A stretch of DNA of 64,000 nt from Euclidia mi (GCA_944739405.2 OX123193.2:12884519-12948518), one strand, 5' to 3'. Shown: positions 32,921 to 43,381, counted from the first letter of the stretch. Translations and numbers: made by a program. The notes: generated from the sequence alone by a model not told the origin.

Positions 32921-33266
32921 ATTGTGGGGTAAAAGAAGATGTAGTGACAAGCATCGAGAAAGGTATGCTAAGATGGTTTGGGCACGTGGAGAGGATGGAT
33001 GACGAAAGACTGACCAAGCAGATATATAAGGCAAGTGTGGAAGGGACAGGACGAAGGGGAAGACCTAGGCGGACGTTCTCTGATCAGATTGGAGACATCC
33101 TAAAAACAGGACAGGTGAGAAGTACCCTGAACAGAAGAGCATGCATGAGGAATCTGATGGGAGTGAATGAAGCAAGAGAGATATGTCTGAATCGTTGCAA
33201 ATGGCGTTCCGTAGTCTCTACCTACCCCTCCGGGAAACAGGCGTGAGTCTATGTATGTATGTATGT
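32921..33266 (+). mobile_element. 5'-truncated LINE insertion (346 bp)
   Basis: The perfect 11-bp target duplication ACATAAAATAA occurs at 32910-32920 and 33267-33277. Coding text begins at the truncation point (CGVKEDVVTSIEKG) and continues LRWFGHVERMDDERLTKQIY, GRRGRPRRTF and a C-terminus WRSVVSTYPSGKQA, then stop at 33246. This is the conserved C-terminal tail of many insect LINEs. The 3' end CCGGGAAACAGGCGTGAGTC plus a GTAT repeat matches the SINE tails at 4607-4813. Confidence 0.9.
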
Positions 33267-33433
33267 ACATAAAATAATATTAGAACGGGAAATATCATAG
33301 TGATAAGTAGTGATCCTTGACTAAAGTTTTGAACTTGTTACCGTCTGAGCCTGTCTTATATGTAATGGGAGGGCATTCCATAGGCGAACAGCAGTGACAC
33401 AAAACGATTTATCAATAAAATCCGTGCAATGCA

Positions 33434-33680
33434 ATACTAGCCGACGTTTCGAATTCTATACAGAATTCATGTTCACGGCAGACTGAGGTGATATTTGTCT
33501 TTTTCTTGAATGTATTATATTCAAGAAAAAGACAAATATCACCTCAGTAATAAATTAAAAATATAGTTTCTAGATCATTAGTTTCAAATGTAATAACTTA
33601 GTGAAACTAATACATCGCGATAAAATCCGTAAACTGTAGTTTAATTTCAATGTGTAACATTCGCGTAAACCCAAGAAGAT
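33434..33680. mobile_element. PLE terminal fragment, head-to-head fused
   Basis: The left half runs from CTAGCCGACGTTTCG to CTTGAATGTA and matches 61174-61250. The right half is its reverse complement extended through the rest of the terminal repeat (to ACCCAAGAAGAT), but lacks about 46 bp holding the hammerhead-like core. The junction is a perfect 29-bp-arm palindrome (33483-33511 and 33519-33547). The last bases continue after the BEL/Pao element as AAGATACTAT. Confidence 0.8.
33447..33476 (-). ncRNA. hammerhead-like motif, second PLE family (best preserved)
   Basis: On the minus strand: CCGTGAACAT, stem GAATTC/GAATTC with loop TGTATA, then GAAACGTCGG. The decayed equivalent at 61183-61212 keeps both flanks. 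The frame is the same as at 27669-27698 but the stem sequence is unrelated. Confidence 0.45.
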
Positions 33681-33936
33681 TGTCTGAAGACAGCGCCATC
33701 TAGTGACCGAACGATGCACTAAATGGCTTGTTATGAGGTGTGCGCCGGCGGCACCGTAGGTACTTACCTAATTTAAAGACACTGCGTCAGATGTCGCTAG
33801 AGTCAAAGTTACCAGTAAGTAATTAAAGGATTTTGTATCTGTAGGTTCGCCAACGTCCATATCATATCGAATTACACGAGGACACAGTCAACATCGCATT
33901 TTATTTTTCCGCCCGTTCCATCCCGGCATTGTAACA
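33681..33936 (+). repeat. 5' LTR of the intact BEL/Pao element
   Basis: 256 bp from TGTCTGAAGACAGC to CCGGCATTGTAACA. It should contain promoter and polyadenylation signals; I see no strong TATA box. Confidence 0.95.
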
Positions 33937-33940
33937 TTTT

Positions 33941-33960
33941 TGGTGACCCCGACGTGATCT
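33941..33960 (+). promoter_or_regulatory. primer-binding site, complementary to tRNA-Trp 3' end
   Basis: TGGTGACCCCGACGTGATCT starts four bases after the LTR. Its complement AGATCACGTCGGGGTCACCA fits my recollection of an animal tRNA-Trp 3' end, apart possibly from the outermost bases. The other BEL/Pao copy here appears to use tRNA-Tyr, so the two belong to different lineages. Confidence 0.7.
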
Positions 33961-34239
33961 TGTCTCCCGGTATCGTGGAAGTCAATCGCGAATACCTAGC
34001 GTTAACTGGCATACGTTCGCGAATCTGCATCGTGGAGCGGAACAAGAAATACTTACCCGGAAAGGTGGTGCACGTGGCGGAATCCACCTCAAGAAGAATA
34101 CCGACCGGTCAAGTAAGTGGTGTTGGCAATCCTATCATTCTATCCTAATCCTACTCGATATCCCTGCAGGCATCTATAGGTATTCAATTTTCAAACAACC
34201 AAACGAGAACCGAATACTTAACCTCAACCGTAACCCAAG

Positions 34240-37200
34240 ATGGCCGAACAAAAATCGGAAACCAAGTTGGAATCCGCGGATTTACAAACCTTAAAGAGAA
34301 GGCGAGGAATCTTTAAAGGCAAGGTAACATTATTTCGTAAATACCTAAATTCTTTAACCGATGATCAGCCGTCTGCCGATCAATTAGTAGAATTAAAGTT
34401 ACGAACGGAACGAATAAAGTTAGTTTTTAACGATTACGAACTGTGTCAGGACAGTATAGAAACTGTATGCTCAGACTATGAGGTGCAGTTACAAGAACGA
34501 GAGAGTTTTGAGACATGCTATTACGAGGCGGTCTCCTTAGCGATGAGTTATCTTCCGGAAGACGAAAGGTCTCCGGAGTTGTGCACATCCACTAGTACAG
34601 CTATAGAGTCAAAACCGGATAATCATGACAATATTAAATATCCAGACATAATTCTACCCACCTATGACGGGACTATAACACAATGGATTGAGTTTCGAGA
34701 TACGTTTGATGCTATAATAAATCAAAGTAGTTTAAAATCGATTCAAAAATATAAATACTTGCGTACTTGTTTAAAGGACAGCGCACTTGAGGTAATTGCG
34801 TCATTAGAATTTAACGAGAGTAGTTACGAGTTAGCCTGGAAGTTGTTATGTGAAAGATATAACAACCCCCGAATAATTATATATAATCACTTAACCTTAC
34901 TGTTTGATATTGAGCCAATACCCGCGACAGCGACTGCTCTGCGGAGCTTAATAGATAATATTTCTAAACATTTAAGAACTATAAATTCGTTAAATGTTAG
35001 TGTGGAAAACTGGGATGTATTAGTCATATTCTTTTTGGCCTCCAAGCTCGACCCTTCTATTCAACGAAAATGGGAGGAAAAAATCGGCTCAAAGGATTTA
35101 CCTACTTTACAGGACTTCAAAACATTCCTACGAATGCGTGCCGATCTGCTGGACACATTGAAAGGACCTGCACACCAAAGTCAATCGAACAATAACAAGC
35201 AAATGGCTACAAGGAAGGCATTTTTGACCACGACGGCTCCACCATCCCAACCGAAATCTAAAGGTAACCCAATTCGATGCCCTAATTGTAACGAAGGTCA
35301 TTTTATTAGTTTGTGTCCTAAATTTTTAGCACTTAACCTAGAAGCACGAACTCGTCTCATAAAAAGGTTAAGGTTATGTTTTAATTGTTTTCGGTCTAAC
35401 CATGCTATTCAAAATTGTCAAGCCAGTCGGTGTCGAACTTGTAAGGGAAAACATCACTCATTACTGCACAACCCGGCATTCACACGTCACACTCACACTA
35501 CCGAATCGGATCAAACCGTTACAAACCAACCGAATACTCCTACATCTACTTTATGTCATTCTCAATTGCAACCGGGTCCAGGGATACCAAATATTCAATC
35601 AACTGTTGCTTCATTCGCACAAGCAAATCGCAAGCAAGTCACTCATAACCCAGTCGTCCTATCAACGGCGTCAGTTTACATAAACAATAACGATAATCAA
35701 CGAATAAAATTAAAGGCACTTTTAGACTCGGGATCGCAGTCAAACTTCATAACACATAGAGCGTACGAAATGCTTAGAGTACCTAAACAAAATATTAAGT
35801 TGGAAGTGCGTGGTTTCAATGACAATATAACTAATGTGAATAATTTTTGTAACCTAACGATTTATTCAAGGGACAATACGTACTCGGCCGACATGATCTG
35901 TTACATAGTACCGAACCTTTGTAAACTGCCACAAATAGATAACTTAGAGAGCATTTCTATACCGAAAAAATACCTATTAGCCGACGAGAACTATTCTATG
36001 GCCGGCGAGATAGATATGATCATAGGCGCTGAACAATTTTATCAATTATTATGTATAGGGCAACATAGGTTAGGCAAGGGACTACCTATTTTACAAAAAA
36101 CGCGATTGGGTTGGGTCATTTCGGGCCCAGTGCCAATGTGTCACCCTACTAATAGCACGACGCGATGTAACTTAGTAGTAACCGAGGGTAGTTTATTATC
36201 AAGCTTTCACATGGGGGAGGAACGGGAACTATCAGATGATGATACAAACCAGTGTGAGGAAATCTTTCGTACACACTCACGGACAGCTGATGGTAGTTTT
36301 GTCGTAACCATTCCCCTTAAGGAGAACCCAACTTCATTGGGAAATTCACGACATATTGCATACAAAAGATTAAAAAATTTAGAACAAAGGTTTCATCGAA
36401 ATACAGATTTTAAACAAAGTTATATAAATATGATGCGTGAGTTCGAGCAGGCGGGCCACATGACGAAGTTACAAACCCCTCCAGATGGCCCGTGCGTTTA
36501 CCTTCCCCACCATGCCGTAGTAAATTATGAAAAGGTAACCACACCGGTAAGAGTAGTGTACGATGCATCATGTCAAACCGACAACGGATTGTCCTTGAAT
36601 GACATACAATATAAAGGTAGTATAGCTCAAGACGAGTTGTTTAATTTATTAATACGATTTAGAGTCCACACGTTTGTAGTTTGCGCCGACATAAAATCGA
36701 TGTATACGATGATTCATATTAATCCTAATCAGCGAAAATTGCAATGTATCTTATGGCGAGAAAACCCGAATCAACCAATTAGTACCTATACACTTAATAC
36801 GTTAAGTTTTGGTTTAAAAAGCGCGCCGCACTTAGCAACGCGTTGTTTACGACAACTAGCGCTGGAAAACATGTCGCGGTACCCTGACGCAGCGGCCGCT
36901 ATTATGACCGGCTTTTATATTGATGATCTCAGCTACACCGGCGAAGACGAACACAAAATGGGAACCACTGTAAAACAATTAGATAAAATATTACAGGGAG
37001 CCAACTTTCACCTACGTAAATGGAGGTCAAACTCACCGATAATACTAAGCGCAATTAGTACTATAGACAATCACCCATCCCAGTCGCAAATGACCTTTGG
37101 GGATGGCTCGAGTAAGGTCTTAGGCCTTGCATGGTGTCAGTTAACCGATAATTTAAAGTTTCAATTAAAACCGCATCAATTAACTAACCCGTTAACAAAA

Positions 37201-39588
37201 CGGAAAGCCTTATCTATTTTATCATCAATTTTTGACCCGCTCGGGTTAATAACGCCGGTGTTGATAACCGCCAAAATATTTATACAAAGACTTTTTACAG
37301 ATAAAACCGATTGGGACGAACCATTACCGAGATCGTTAGTTGACGAGTGGAATATGTTTTATAACGACATTGTTATACTTAACTCATTATCAGTACCGCG
37401 TCATGCTATTATACGTAATTGTACCCAGATCGAATTACATGGGTTCGGGGATAGCTCAATGCTGGCCTATGGCGCAGCTATTTACTTACGATCCATTGAT
37501 AAGGATAATAACATTAAGGTACAACTATTATGCTCTAAATCAAGAATAGCGCGTAAAGAAACAATACCACGACTCGAACTACGCGCCGCGGCATTGGTAG
37601 CTTCACTTTATAATAAAGCTAAGAACGCGAGTAAAATCGAATTTCATAAAATCTATTTATGGTCGGACTCAACTATAGTTAAGTCATGGATAAGCAGTAC
37701 TTGTCCAGATAAATTTCCCTTATTCGTTAAAAACCGGGTGAAAGAAATACAAGCGATAACGGATACTAGTCATTGGCATTGGATTAGTTCTCAGGACAAT
37801 CCTGCTGATATTATAACTCGTGGGATAGCAGCGAGCGCCTTGGGTCAGTGCAGGTTGTGGTGGCAGGGTCCTGCATGGCTGCAGAAGCCGCGCTCACAAT
37901 GGCCGCAAACCGAAAGCCCACATATAGTGAAGACCGAAAACCTAATTAATACCAAAACCGAATTTATTACAGAAACCAAAATAACCGAGAAATTAGAAAC
38001 CGACAACAAAACAAAGACCGTAACCGAAACCGAAATTGACACCGAAACCGAATCGATACTTTGCAATATCACAATGCAACCAGAAACACAGTCGTTTATG
38101 CAAAACTTGTTTTTAAAATATTCTAGTGATACTAAACTTATTCGAGTGTTCGCATATACTTTGAGATATATTCATAACCTAAAATTAAAGAATGAAAGAT
38201 TAAACGGTCCATTAACCACGAAGGAAATAAATAGTTCATTAAATAAATTACTACAGTTTTCACAAAGAGAATCGTTTCCTAATGAGTACTTATTACTACA
38301 ACAAAATAAACCTATTCTTAAAAGATCAAATTTACTAGCAATGAAACCATTCATAGAAGACGGTATAATTAGAGTAGGAGGACGATTGAGTAACTCACAC
38401 TACTCACATAATAAGAAACATCCAATCATTTTACATCAGAAACATCCCCTTACAATCCTCATCGTACGAAACGAACACGAACGATTATTTCACGCTGGCC
38501 CTCAACTATTATTATCCTCGCTACGAGAACGATTTTGGCCGATACATGGAAAGGGTCTAGTAAACAAAATAGTGCAAACTTGCGTAAAATGCTTCAGGGC
38601 CAGCCCACAGACAACTTCGCCTATTATGGGCAATCTACCTACTGCCAGAGTCACACCATCCCCACCTTTCGATACAACGGGCATCGATTATGCGGGACCT
38701 TTCATGACGAGGGATCGGAGAGGTCGTGGTTACAAATGTTATAAATGTTATATTGGTGTATTCGTGTGTTTCAGTACGAAAGCTATTCATTTGGAACTAA
38801 TATCGAGCTTGGAGTCCCAAGCATTTATAGCAGCGCTACGGCGATTTATAGCACGCCGAGGTAAACCGCGGGTACTGGTGAGTGACAACGCTACTACCTT
38901 TATAGGATCAAAGAATGAGTTAGCCGATTTATACGAGTTTTTAAGGGTCTGTTCAGACGACATAACAACTTTCAATGCTAATGAAGGCATCCAGTGGAAG
39001 TTCTTACCTGTGTATACTCCTCACATGGGGGGGCTACATGAAGCAGCCGTCAAAAGCTGCAAATATCATTTGAAACGCATTGTAGGTAACGCATTACTAA
39101 CCTATGAAGAATTTTTAACCTATTTAATTCAGATAGAAGGAATATTGAATTCTCGACCCCTTTGTCCTATTCCTAGCTCCAATTCCGATGACATCCTCAC
39201 CCTCACGCCAGCACACTTTCTGATCGGGAGGTCGATGACCTGCCTGCCCGACTACGATTACCAAGGCATACCATCAACCAAGCTAACACACTATCAACAA
39301 ATTCAACAGATGAGACAGGATTTTTGGCGGTCCTGGTCTAGAGACTACGTAGGTCTCCTCCAACAACGCACCAAGTGGCGAGCTGCGAAGGGACCAAGTC
39401 TCAGCGTGGGAGCGGTAGTCCTCATCAAGAACGACAAACCACCGTATAGCTGGCAGCTGGGACGCATCACAGAAACTCACGATGGACGCGACAAGATATC
39501 CAGAGTAGCAACCATAAAAACTAACAGAGGACTCATCAAGCGAGCATTCAATAACATCTGCATACTACCGCTGAACGGTATCGACTAA
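34240..39588 (+). CDS. BEL/Pao Gag-Pol polyprotein, 1782 aa, intact
   Basis: A single ORF encoding capsid and all replication enzymes. Visible order: N-terminal helical Gag with DUF1759-type region (about 130-300); zinc knuckles C347-x2-C350-x3-H354-x4-C359 and a second Cys/His cluster (about 383-415); aspartic protease with LLDSGSQSNFI (Asp 496); RT with RVVYDAS (Asp 775), catalytic ADIKSMY (Asp 817) and YIDD (893-896); RNase H with Asp 1071, Glu 1113 and Asp 1143; integrase with a His/Cys zinc region ending C1448-x2-C1451, then DDE residues Asp 1486, Asp 1549 and Glu 1601; C-terminal DUF5641-like domain with WSRDYVGLLQQRTKW. All catalytic positions I can locate are the expected residues. 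Residues about 1230-1280 are an unusual Thr/Glu/Lys-rich run (TETE and ITET repeats) between RNase H and integrase. The first Met of the frame lies about 300 bp after the LTR, a plausible leader length. Confidence 0.95.
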   Translation: MAEQKSETKLESADLQTLKRRRGIFKGKVTLFRKYLNSLTDDQPSADQLVELKLRTERIKLVFNDYELCQDSIETVCSDYEVQLQERESFETCYYEAVSLAMSYLPEDERSPELCTSTSTAIESKPDNHDNIKYPDIILPTYDGTITQWIEFRDTFDAIINQSSLKSIQKYKYLRTCLKDSALEVIASLEFNESSYELAWKLLCERYNNPRIIIYNHLTLLFDIEPIPATATALRSLIDNISKHLRTINSLNVSVENWDVLVIFFLASKLDPSIQRKWEEKIGSKDLPTLQDFKTFLRMRADLLDTLKGPAHQSQSNNNKQMATRKAFLTTTAPPSQPKSKGNPIRCPNCNEGHFISLCPKFLALNLEARTRLIKRLRLCFNCFRSNHAIQNCQASRCRTCKGKHHSLLHNPAFTRHTHTTESDQTVTNQPNTPTSTLCHSQLQPGPGIPNIQSTVASFAQANRKQVTHNPVVLSTASVYINNNDNQRIKLKALLDSGSQSNFITHRAYEMLRVPKQNIKLEVRGFNDNITNVNNFCNLTIYSRDNTYSADMICYIVPNLCKLPQIDNLESISIPKKYLLADENYSMAGEIDMIIGAEQFYQLLCIGQHRLGKGLPILQKTRLGWVISGPVPMCHPTNSTTRCNLVVTEGSLLSSFHMGEERELSDDDTNQCEEIFRTHSRTADGSFVVTIPLKENPTSLGNSRHIAYKRLKNLEQRFHRNTDFKQSYINMMREFEQAGHMTKLQTPPDGPCVYLPHHAVVNYEKVTTPVRVVYDASCQTDNGLSLNDIQYKGSIAQDELFNLLIRFRVHTFVVCADIKSMYTMIHINPNQRKLQCILWRENPNQPISTYTLNTLSFGLKSAPHLATRCLRQLALENMSRYPDAAAAIMTGFYIDDLSYTGEDEHKMGTTVKQLDKILQGANFHLRKWRSNSPIILSAISTIDNHPSQSQMTFGDGSSKVLGLAWCQLTDNLKFQLKPHQLTNPLTKRKALSILSSIFDPLGLITPVLITAKIFIQRLFTDKTDWDEPLPRSLVDEWNMFYNDIVILNSLSVPRHAIIRNCTQIELHGFGDSSMLAYGAAIYLRSIDKDNNIKVQLLCSKSRIARKETIPRLELRAAALVASLYNKAKNASKIEFHKIYLWSDSTIVKSWISSTCPDKFPLFVKNRVKEIQAITDTSHWHWISSQDNPADIITRGIAASALGQCRLWWQGPAWLQKPRSQWPQTESPHIVKTENLINTKTEFITETKITEKLETDNKTKTVTETEIDTETESILCNITMQPETQSFMQNLFLKYSSDTKLIRVFAYTLRYIHNLKLKNERLNGPLTTKEINSSLNKLLQFSQRESFPNEYLLLQQNKPILKRSNLLAMKPFIEDGIIRVGGRLSNSHYSHNKKHPIILHQKHPLTILIVRNEHERLFHAGPQLLLSSLRERFWPIHGKGLVNKIVQTCVKCFRASPQTTSPIMGNLPTARVTPSPPFDTTGIDYAGPFMTRDRRGRGYKCYKCYIGVFVCFSTKAIHLELISSLESQAFIAALRRFIARRGKPRVLVSDNATTFIGSKNELADLYEFLRVCSDDITTFNANEGIQWKFLPVYTPHMGGLHEAAVKSCKYHLKRIVGNALLTYEEFLTYLIQIEGILNSRPLCPIPSSNSDDILTLTPAHFLIGRSMTCLPDYDYQGIPSTKLTHYQQIQQMRQDFWRSWSRDYVGLLQQRTKWRAAKGPSLSVGAVVLIKNDKPPYSWQLGRITETHDGRDKISRVATIKTNRGLIKRAFNNICILPLNGID

Positions 39589-40146
39589 CGAAATAACCTA
39601 TAATCAAACCAACAGAAGGCTCAACTAGATAAGCATCTACAATCACCTATAATCAAACTAACGGAAGACTTAACTAGATGACAATCACCTGTAATCAACC
39701 CAACTGAAGAATCATCAAGAAGGAAGCTTCAACAACATCAGCAGCATCTACTTAGTATTTAAGTCGTATCATAACCCTAAATTGAAATTGTAACCTAAAT
39801 TTGAAATAAATAATGTTTGGGTCTGTCGTTTCCTTCAAGGTATCACCTGTTTGTCGTGGTAATAACACAGAATAGGTAGGTAGGTACACAATTATATACA
39901 TGAATACACTCTCCTACCCATCAGGTGGGCAGAGTACTTGTTTTTAATTTGTACACTGTAATAATCATAAACCTAATATAGTCATCACTCACATTCATAA
40001 AACATTCATAACTCACTCAACATAACTATAATTTAAATCCATTACATTATTACATAATGGGGTGTAACATACCTACCATTGTAAAACTATAGCATAGGTA
40101 CCTAGATTATAAGTACAATCAGTTTGTAAAACCTTGGCCCGCAGCA
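39589..40146 (+). other. 3' untranslated region of the intact BEL/Pao element
   Basis: Starts with three degenerate tandem units (about 39597, 39646 and 39688) around ACCTATAATCAAACCAAC, each with a GAAG and an ACTAGAT or similar block. AATAAATAATG at 39807 could act as a poly(A) signal. I see no obvious long polypurine tract before the 3' LTR. Confidence 0.65.
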
Positions 40147-40402
40147 TGTCTGAAGACAGCGCCATCTAGTGACCGAACGATGCACTAAATGGCTTGTTAT
40201 GAGGTGTGCGCCGGCGGCACCGTAGGTACTTACCTAATTTAAAGACACTGCGTCAGATGTCGCTAGAGTCAAAGTTACCAGTAAGTAATTAAAGGATTTT
40301 GTATCTGTAGGTTCGCCAACGTCCATATCATATCGAATTACACGAGGACACAGTCAACATCGCATTTTATTTTTCCGCCCGTTCCATCCCGGCATTGTAA
40401 CA
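40147..40402 (+). repeat. 3' LTR of the intact BEL/Pao element
   Basis: 256 bp, reads identical to 33681-33936, followed by the target duplication AAGAT. Confidence 0.95.
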
Positions 40403-40412
40403 AAGATACTAT

Positions 40413-42580
40413 GCGTATCATGTAGGAATTCGAATCTTCCTTTAAGATAGGAGGGAGTTGAAGGGTTACAATATGTTGTATAGTAGAGAAAGTATATAAG
40501 TATTCCGGCGAAATCGTATGGGTAACCACTTGAATTGTGTTCGAAATTGTGAGACATGATCGTATTTGCGTAATCCAAATATGAATCGTATACAGAGATT
40601 TTGAAGGCGCTCAAGTTTGTCTAGTTGGTTTTCGGCGAGACCTGGATAGCTGACATCTGCATAATAATAATGGGTAATAGAAGACAGTTTGCAAGTGCAA
40701 TTTTGGTGGCAGTAGGAAGAAAATTCCTAAGTCTTCGCAATGAACCTGCCGAAGCAAATATCTTACGACTCACTTCTTGGACCTGTGAGCTCCAGGAAAG
40801 GGTAGAATCAATGATTAAGCCCAGATGTTTTACTTTATCCTGTATAGGAATTACAGTGCCATTAAATGTAACATCAGGAAGTTGAGACCAGTCGATCTTC
40901 GATAACATTCTCGAACTACCAACAACAATGACCTGCGTTTTCGAGGGGTTCACTATAAGTCCATAGGATTTGCTCCAGCTACTAATCTGAGCAAGATCAC
41001 TGTTGATGGTACCTATAGAGTGTGACATCTGAGCCAATGTCGACTGCGTATAGATTTGGAGATCATCTGCATAAAGGTGATAGGAAGAGCGAAGATTGTT
41101 TGATATAGAATTTATAAAAGTTGCGAAGAGTAAAGGATGAAGAGAGATGAAGAAGAGTGAATTTTCAACACGTATACGCTGTCGGCGGCCACACAGGTAA
41201 CTACGAAACCAATCAATCACCGTAGGAGATATGTTAAGAGAGCAAAGACGGCCAAGTAGAATGTCAAAATCCACTGTATTGAAGGCGTTACTAAAATCTA
41301 GCAGAGCAAGGACTGTGAGCTGTCCGCCCTCCATACCAGCCCTGAAGTCATCCGTGATATTGATAAGGGTTGTAGCGGTGCTATGGCCTGGACGGAAACC
41401 GGACTGGAATGGATTAAGGAGATTATTTTTAGAAAGGAACGAGTTGACTTGATTGTAAACGAGACGTTCGAGGACTTTGGATAGGAATGGTAGAATAGAA
41501 ATAGGTCGGTAATCAGAAAAGGATTAAGGATGTGATTTTTTCGGAATTGGAGTTATTAGAGCATCCTTCCACATCGATGGGAATTCACCACTGGACAAGG
41601 AGTAATTAATGATGTGAGTAATGATGGGTAGGATTAAATCAAGGATGGGAAGGAGCATATTACGGTTGGCACAGTCACTACCAGCTGCGTTGGATGTGAT
41701 TAACATTATGCTCTTCTTAACATCACTATCGGTGAAATGATTAAAGACAAATGGTGAATAACTAGGGGTTGGCAGGGATGAAAGATAGTTAAGAGTGCTT
41801 TCTTTAGTAGTCCTATCAATATTGGACGAGGCAGCGAAATGTTGATTGAGGGTGTTAATATTGAAGTCATTAGGGGTAGTAAGTTGAGGTGATTTGCCGA
41901 CCCCCAGGGTTTTAAGAAATTTCCAGACCTTTGCTGGATCTCCGTTTTTCACAGAATTATGGATATGGTGGCGTTGTGCGTCCCTACACACCCTATTGCA
42001 GTGATTCCTAATCGCAACATATTTTTGCAGGTTGTTATCGTCGGGCCTAATTATAAACCTGAATTTTGCTGCAGCTTTCTTGTGTATAAGCTGTTTGATG
42101 CTTTCAGTAAGTCATGGTGAGGGAGGGTGTTTAATCTTCACCGGTCGAATGGGTGCATGCTTATCATACAATTCAGTGATTTGAGTTTTAAAGACGCTAA
42201 CCTTATCATCAATGGATTCGGCACTGAGAGTGAAATCCAGTTAATATCACTGGCATCCTTACGAAGAGAATCGGTGTTCATGCCACCAAAATTGCGCTGT
42301 ATTAGTACGTTCCGCTTCATTTTAGGAGGACGAATTTTGTACGAGATATAGAGCAGGTCGTGGTAAGAAAACATGTCTGCTGGATATTGCCCGTACGTGG
42401 CAACATGTTCTCGAGAAGAAACCATGATTATATCGAGAAGAGAAGGTGTGGAATGTTGGAAATGGTGAGTTTCACTTAAGGGTAGTATTGTAAGATTACA
42501 GGCTATAGAAATAGAAACAAGAGACGAAGAACGAGAATCATTTTGAAGCAGACATGTGTTAAAATCAAATCGAAAAAAAC
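40413..42580 (-). pseudogene. ORF2 remnant of the second CR1/jockey-group LINE
   Basis: Endonuclease end (42138-42425, with FSYHDLLYIS), linker, and RT pieces: 41524-41991 (WKDALITPIPKKSHP), 40621-41334 (ALLDFSNAFNTVDFDILLGR, then YADDLQIYTQS) and 40413-40614. It is the same family as 22320-25220 but a different copy; part of the PQG motif region near 41130 is deleted. Stops near 41520 and 42130 break it. Confidence 0.85.
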
Positions 42581-42589
42581 ACTAAAGTG

Positions 42590-43381
42590 GGTTATTAACT
42601 AGAAACAGTGTTGGGCCGGATCAATCAACCCCACTGAATGTTGTATGCGCTGGCATGCTAGCAAATATAATCATTAATTATGTACTACGGGTACAGACGA
42701 ATATGTTAGAAAGAAAGAAAGCTATTGGACGTAAGAAATACAATATACGTAATTAGTTAGGTATGTATTTTCCAATACTCAGTATGATATCTAACCGCGG
42801 GCAAAAAATTGTGCTACTGGCCTTAAGGTGCATCTGAAGTCATATTTCTGGCGCATTTTCAATGTTAGGTAAGCAATGTACTATGAATCCCTTTACTCCC
42901 ACATCACGTAACTTTAAGCTTCATATGAGTGGTTTTACCTGTACATAAGTGCTTTTACTTAAACAGTATCGGCTTATCGCTCTTCTGCCAGAGAAAACAG
43001 AACACACAAGCTGGCGTATCGAATTATACTTGATACGATACCTTGGGGAAATTTTGTGTTGTCATTTCAGAAACTCCCAAATAATTTACGTTCTGTGATG
43101 TATTAAGTATATATTATACACATTATAAACAGGTTGCCGTATAAATGAACTCTAGAACTTGTGTAGAGAGGCTCGTGAGTAATTAATATCTGTTATCATT
43201 AAATACGATCACATTTCTGCTACACTCTGTATTATTCATAATAATTTAAATGAACGGTATTCGTAACTTGGCTGTTACGCCATCTTACAGCAACTTGTCG
43301 TATGTATATTAGAGAATACATTATACTAAAATTCACACAATCTCTGAAAGGATTTTGACAAACAAGTATGTAGTATATTTG
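42590..43381 (+). repeat. duplication unit 2, copy 1, middle block
   Basis: Matches 54077-54706 and then 56911 onwards. The TTAA at 43199-43202 is the empty target for the element at 54707-56910. No gene is recognised. Confidence 0.85.

Larger units (their letters stand above)
33681..40402 (+). mobile_element. intact, very recent BEL/Pao LTR retrotransposon
   Basis: Two 256-bp LTRs (33681-33936 and 40147-40402), TG...CA ends, with no difference found on reading them side by side. The 5-bp target duplication AAGAT lies at 33676-33680 and 40403-40407. A primer-binding site follows the 5' LTR, and one 1782-codon Gag-Pol ORF is uninterrupted. It inserted into a PLE fragment that lay inside a LINE, so it is among the youngest events here. 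No separate envelope-like ORF is present. Confidence 0.95.
32589..42585 (-). mobile_element. second CR1/jockey-group LINE, split by later insertions
   Basis: The LINE consists of a 3' UTR (32589-32909, same tail as 22081-22319), 3' coding end (33278-33433, reading CVTAVRLWNALP) and body (40413-42585). Insertions within it are a LINE 3' fragment (32921-33266), a PLE fragment (33434-33680 plus about 40403-40412) and the BEL/Pao element (33681-40402). The empty target is seen in duplication copy 2 at about 54070. Its 5' end, in the endonuclease, is truncated near 42585. Confidence 0.85.
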
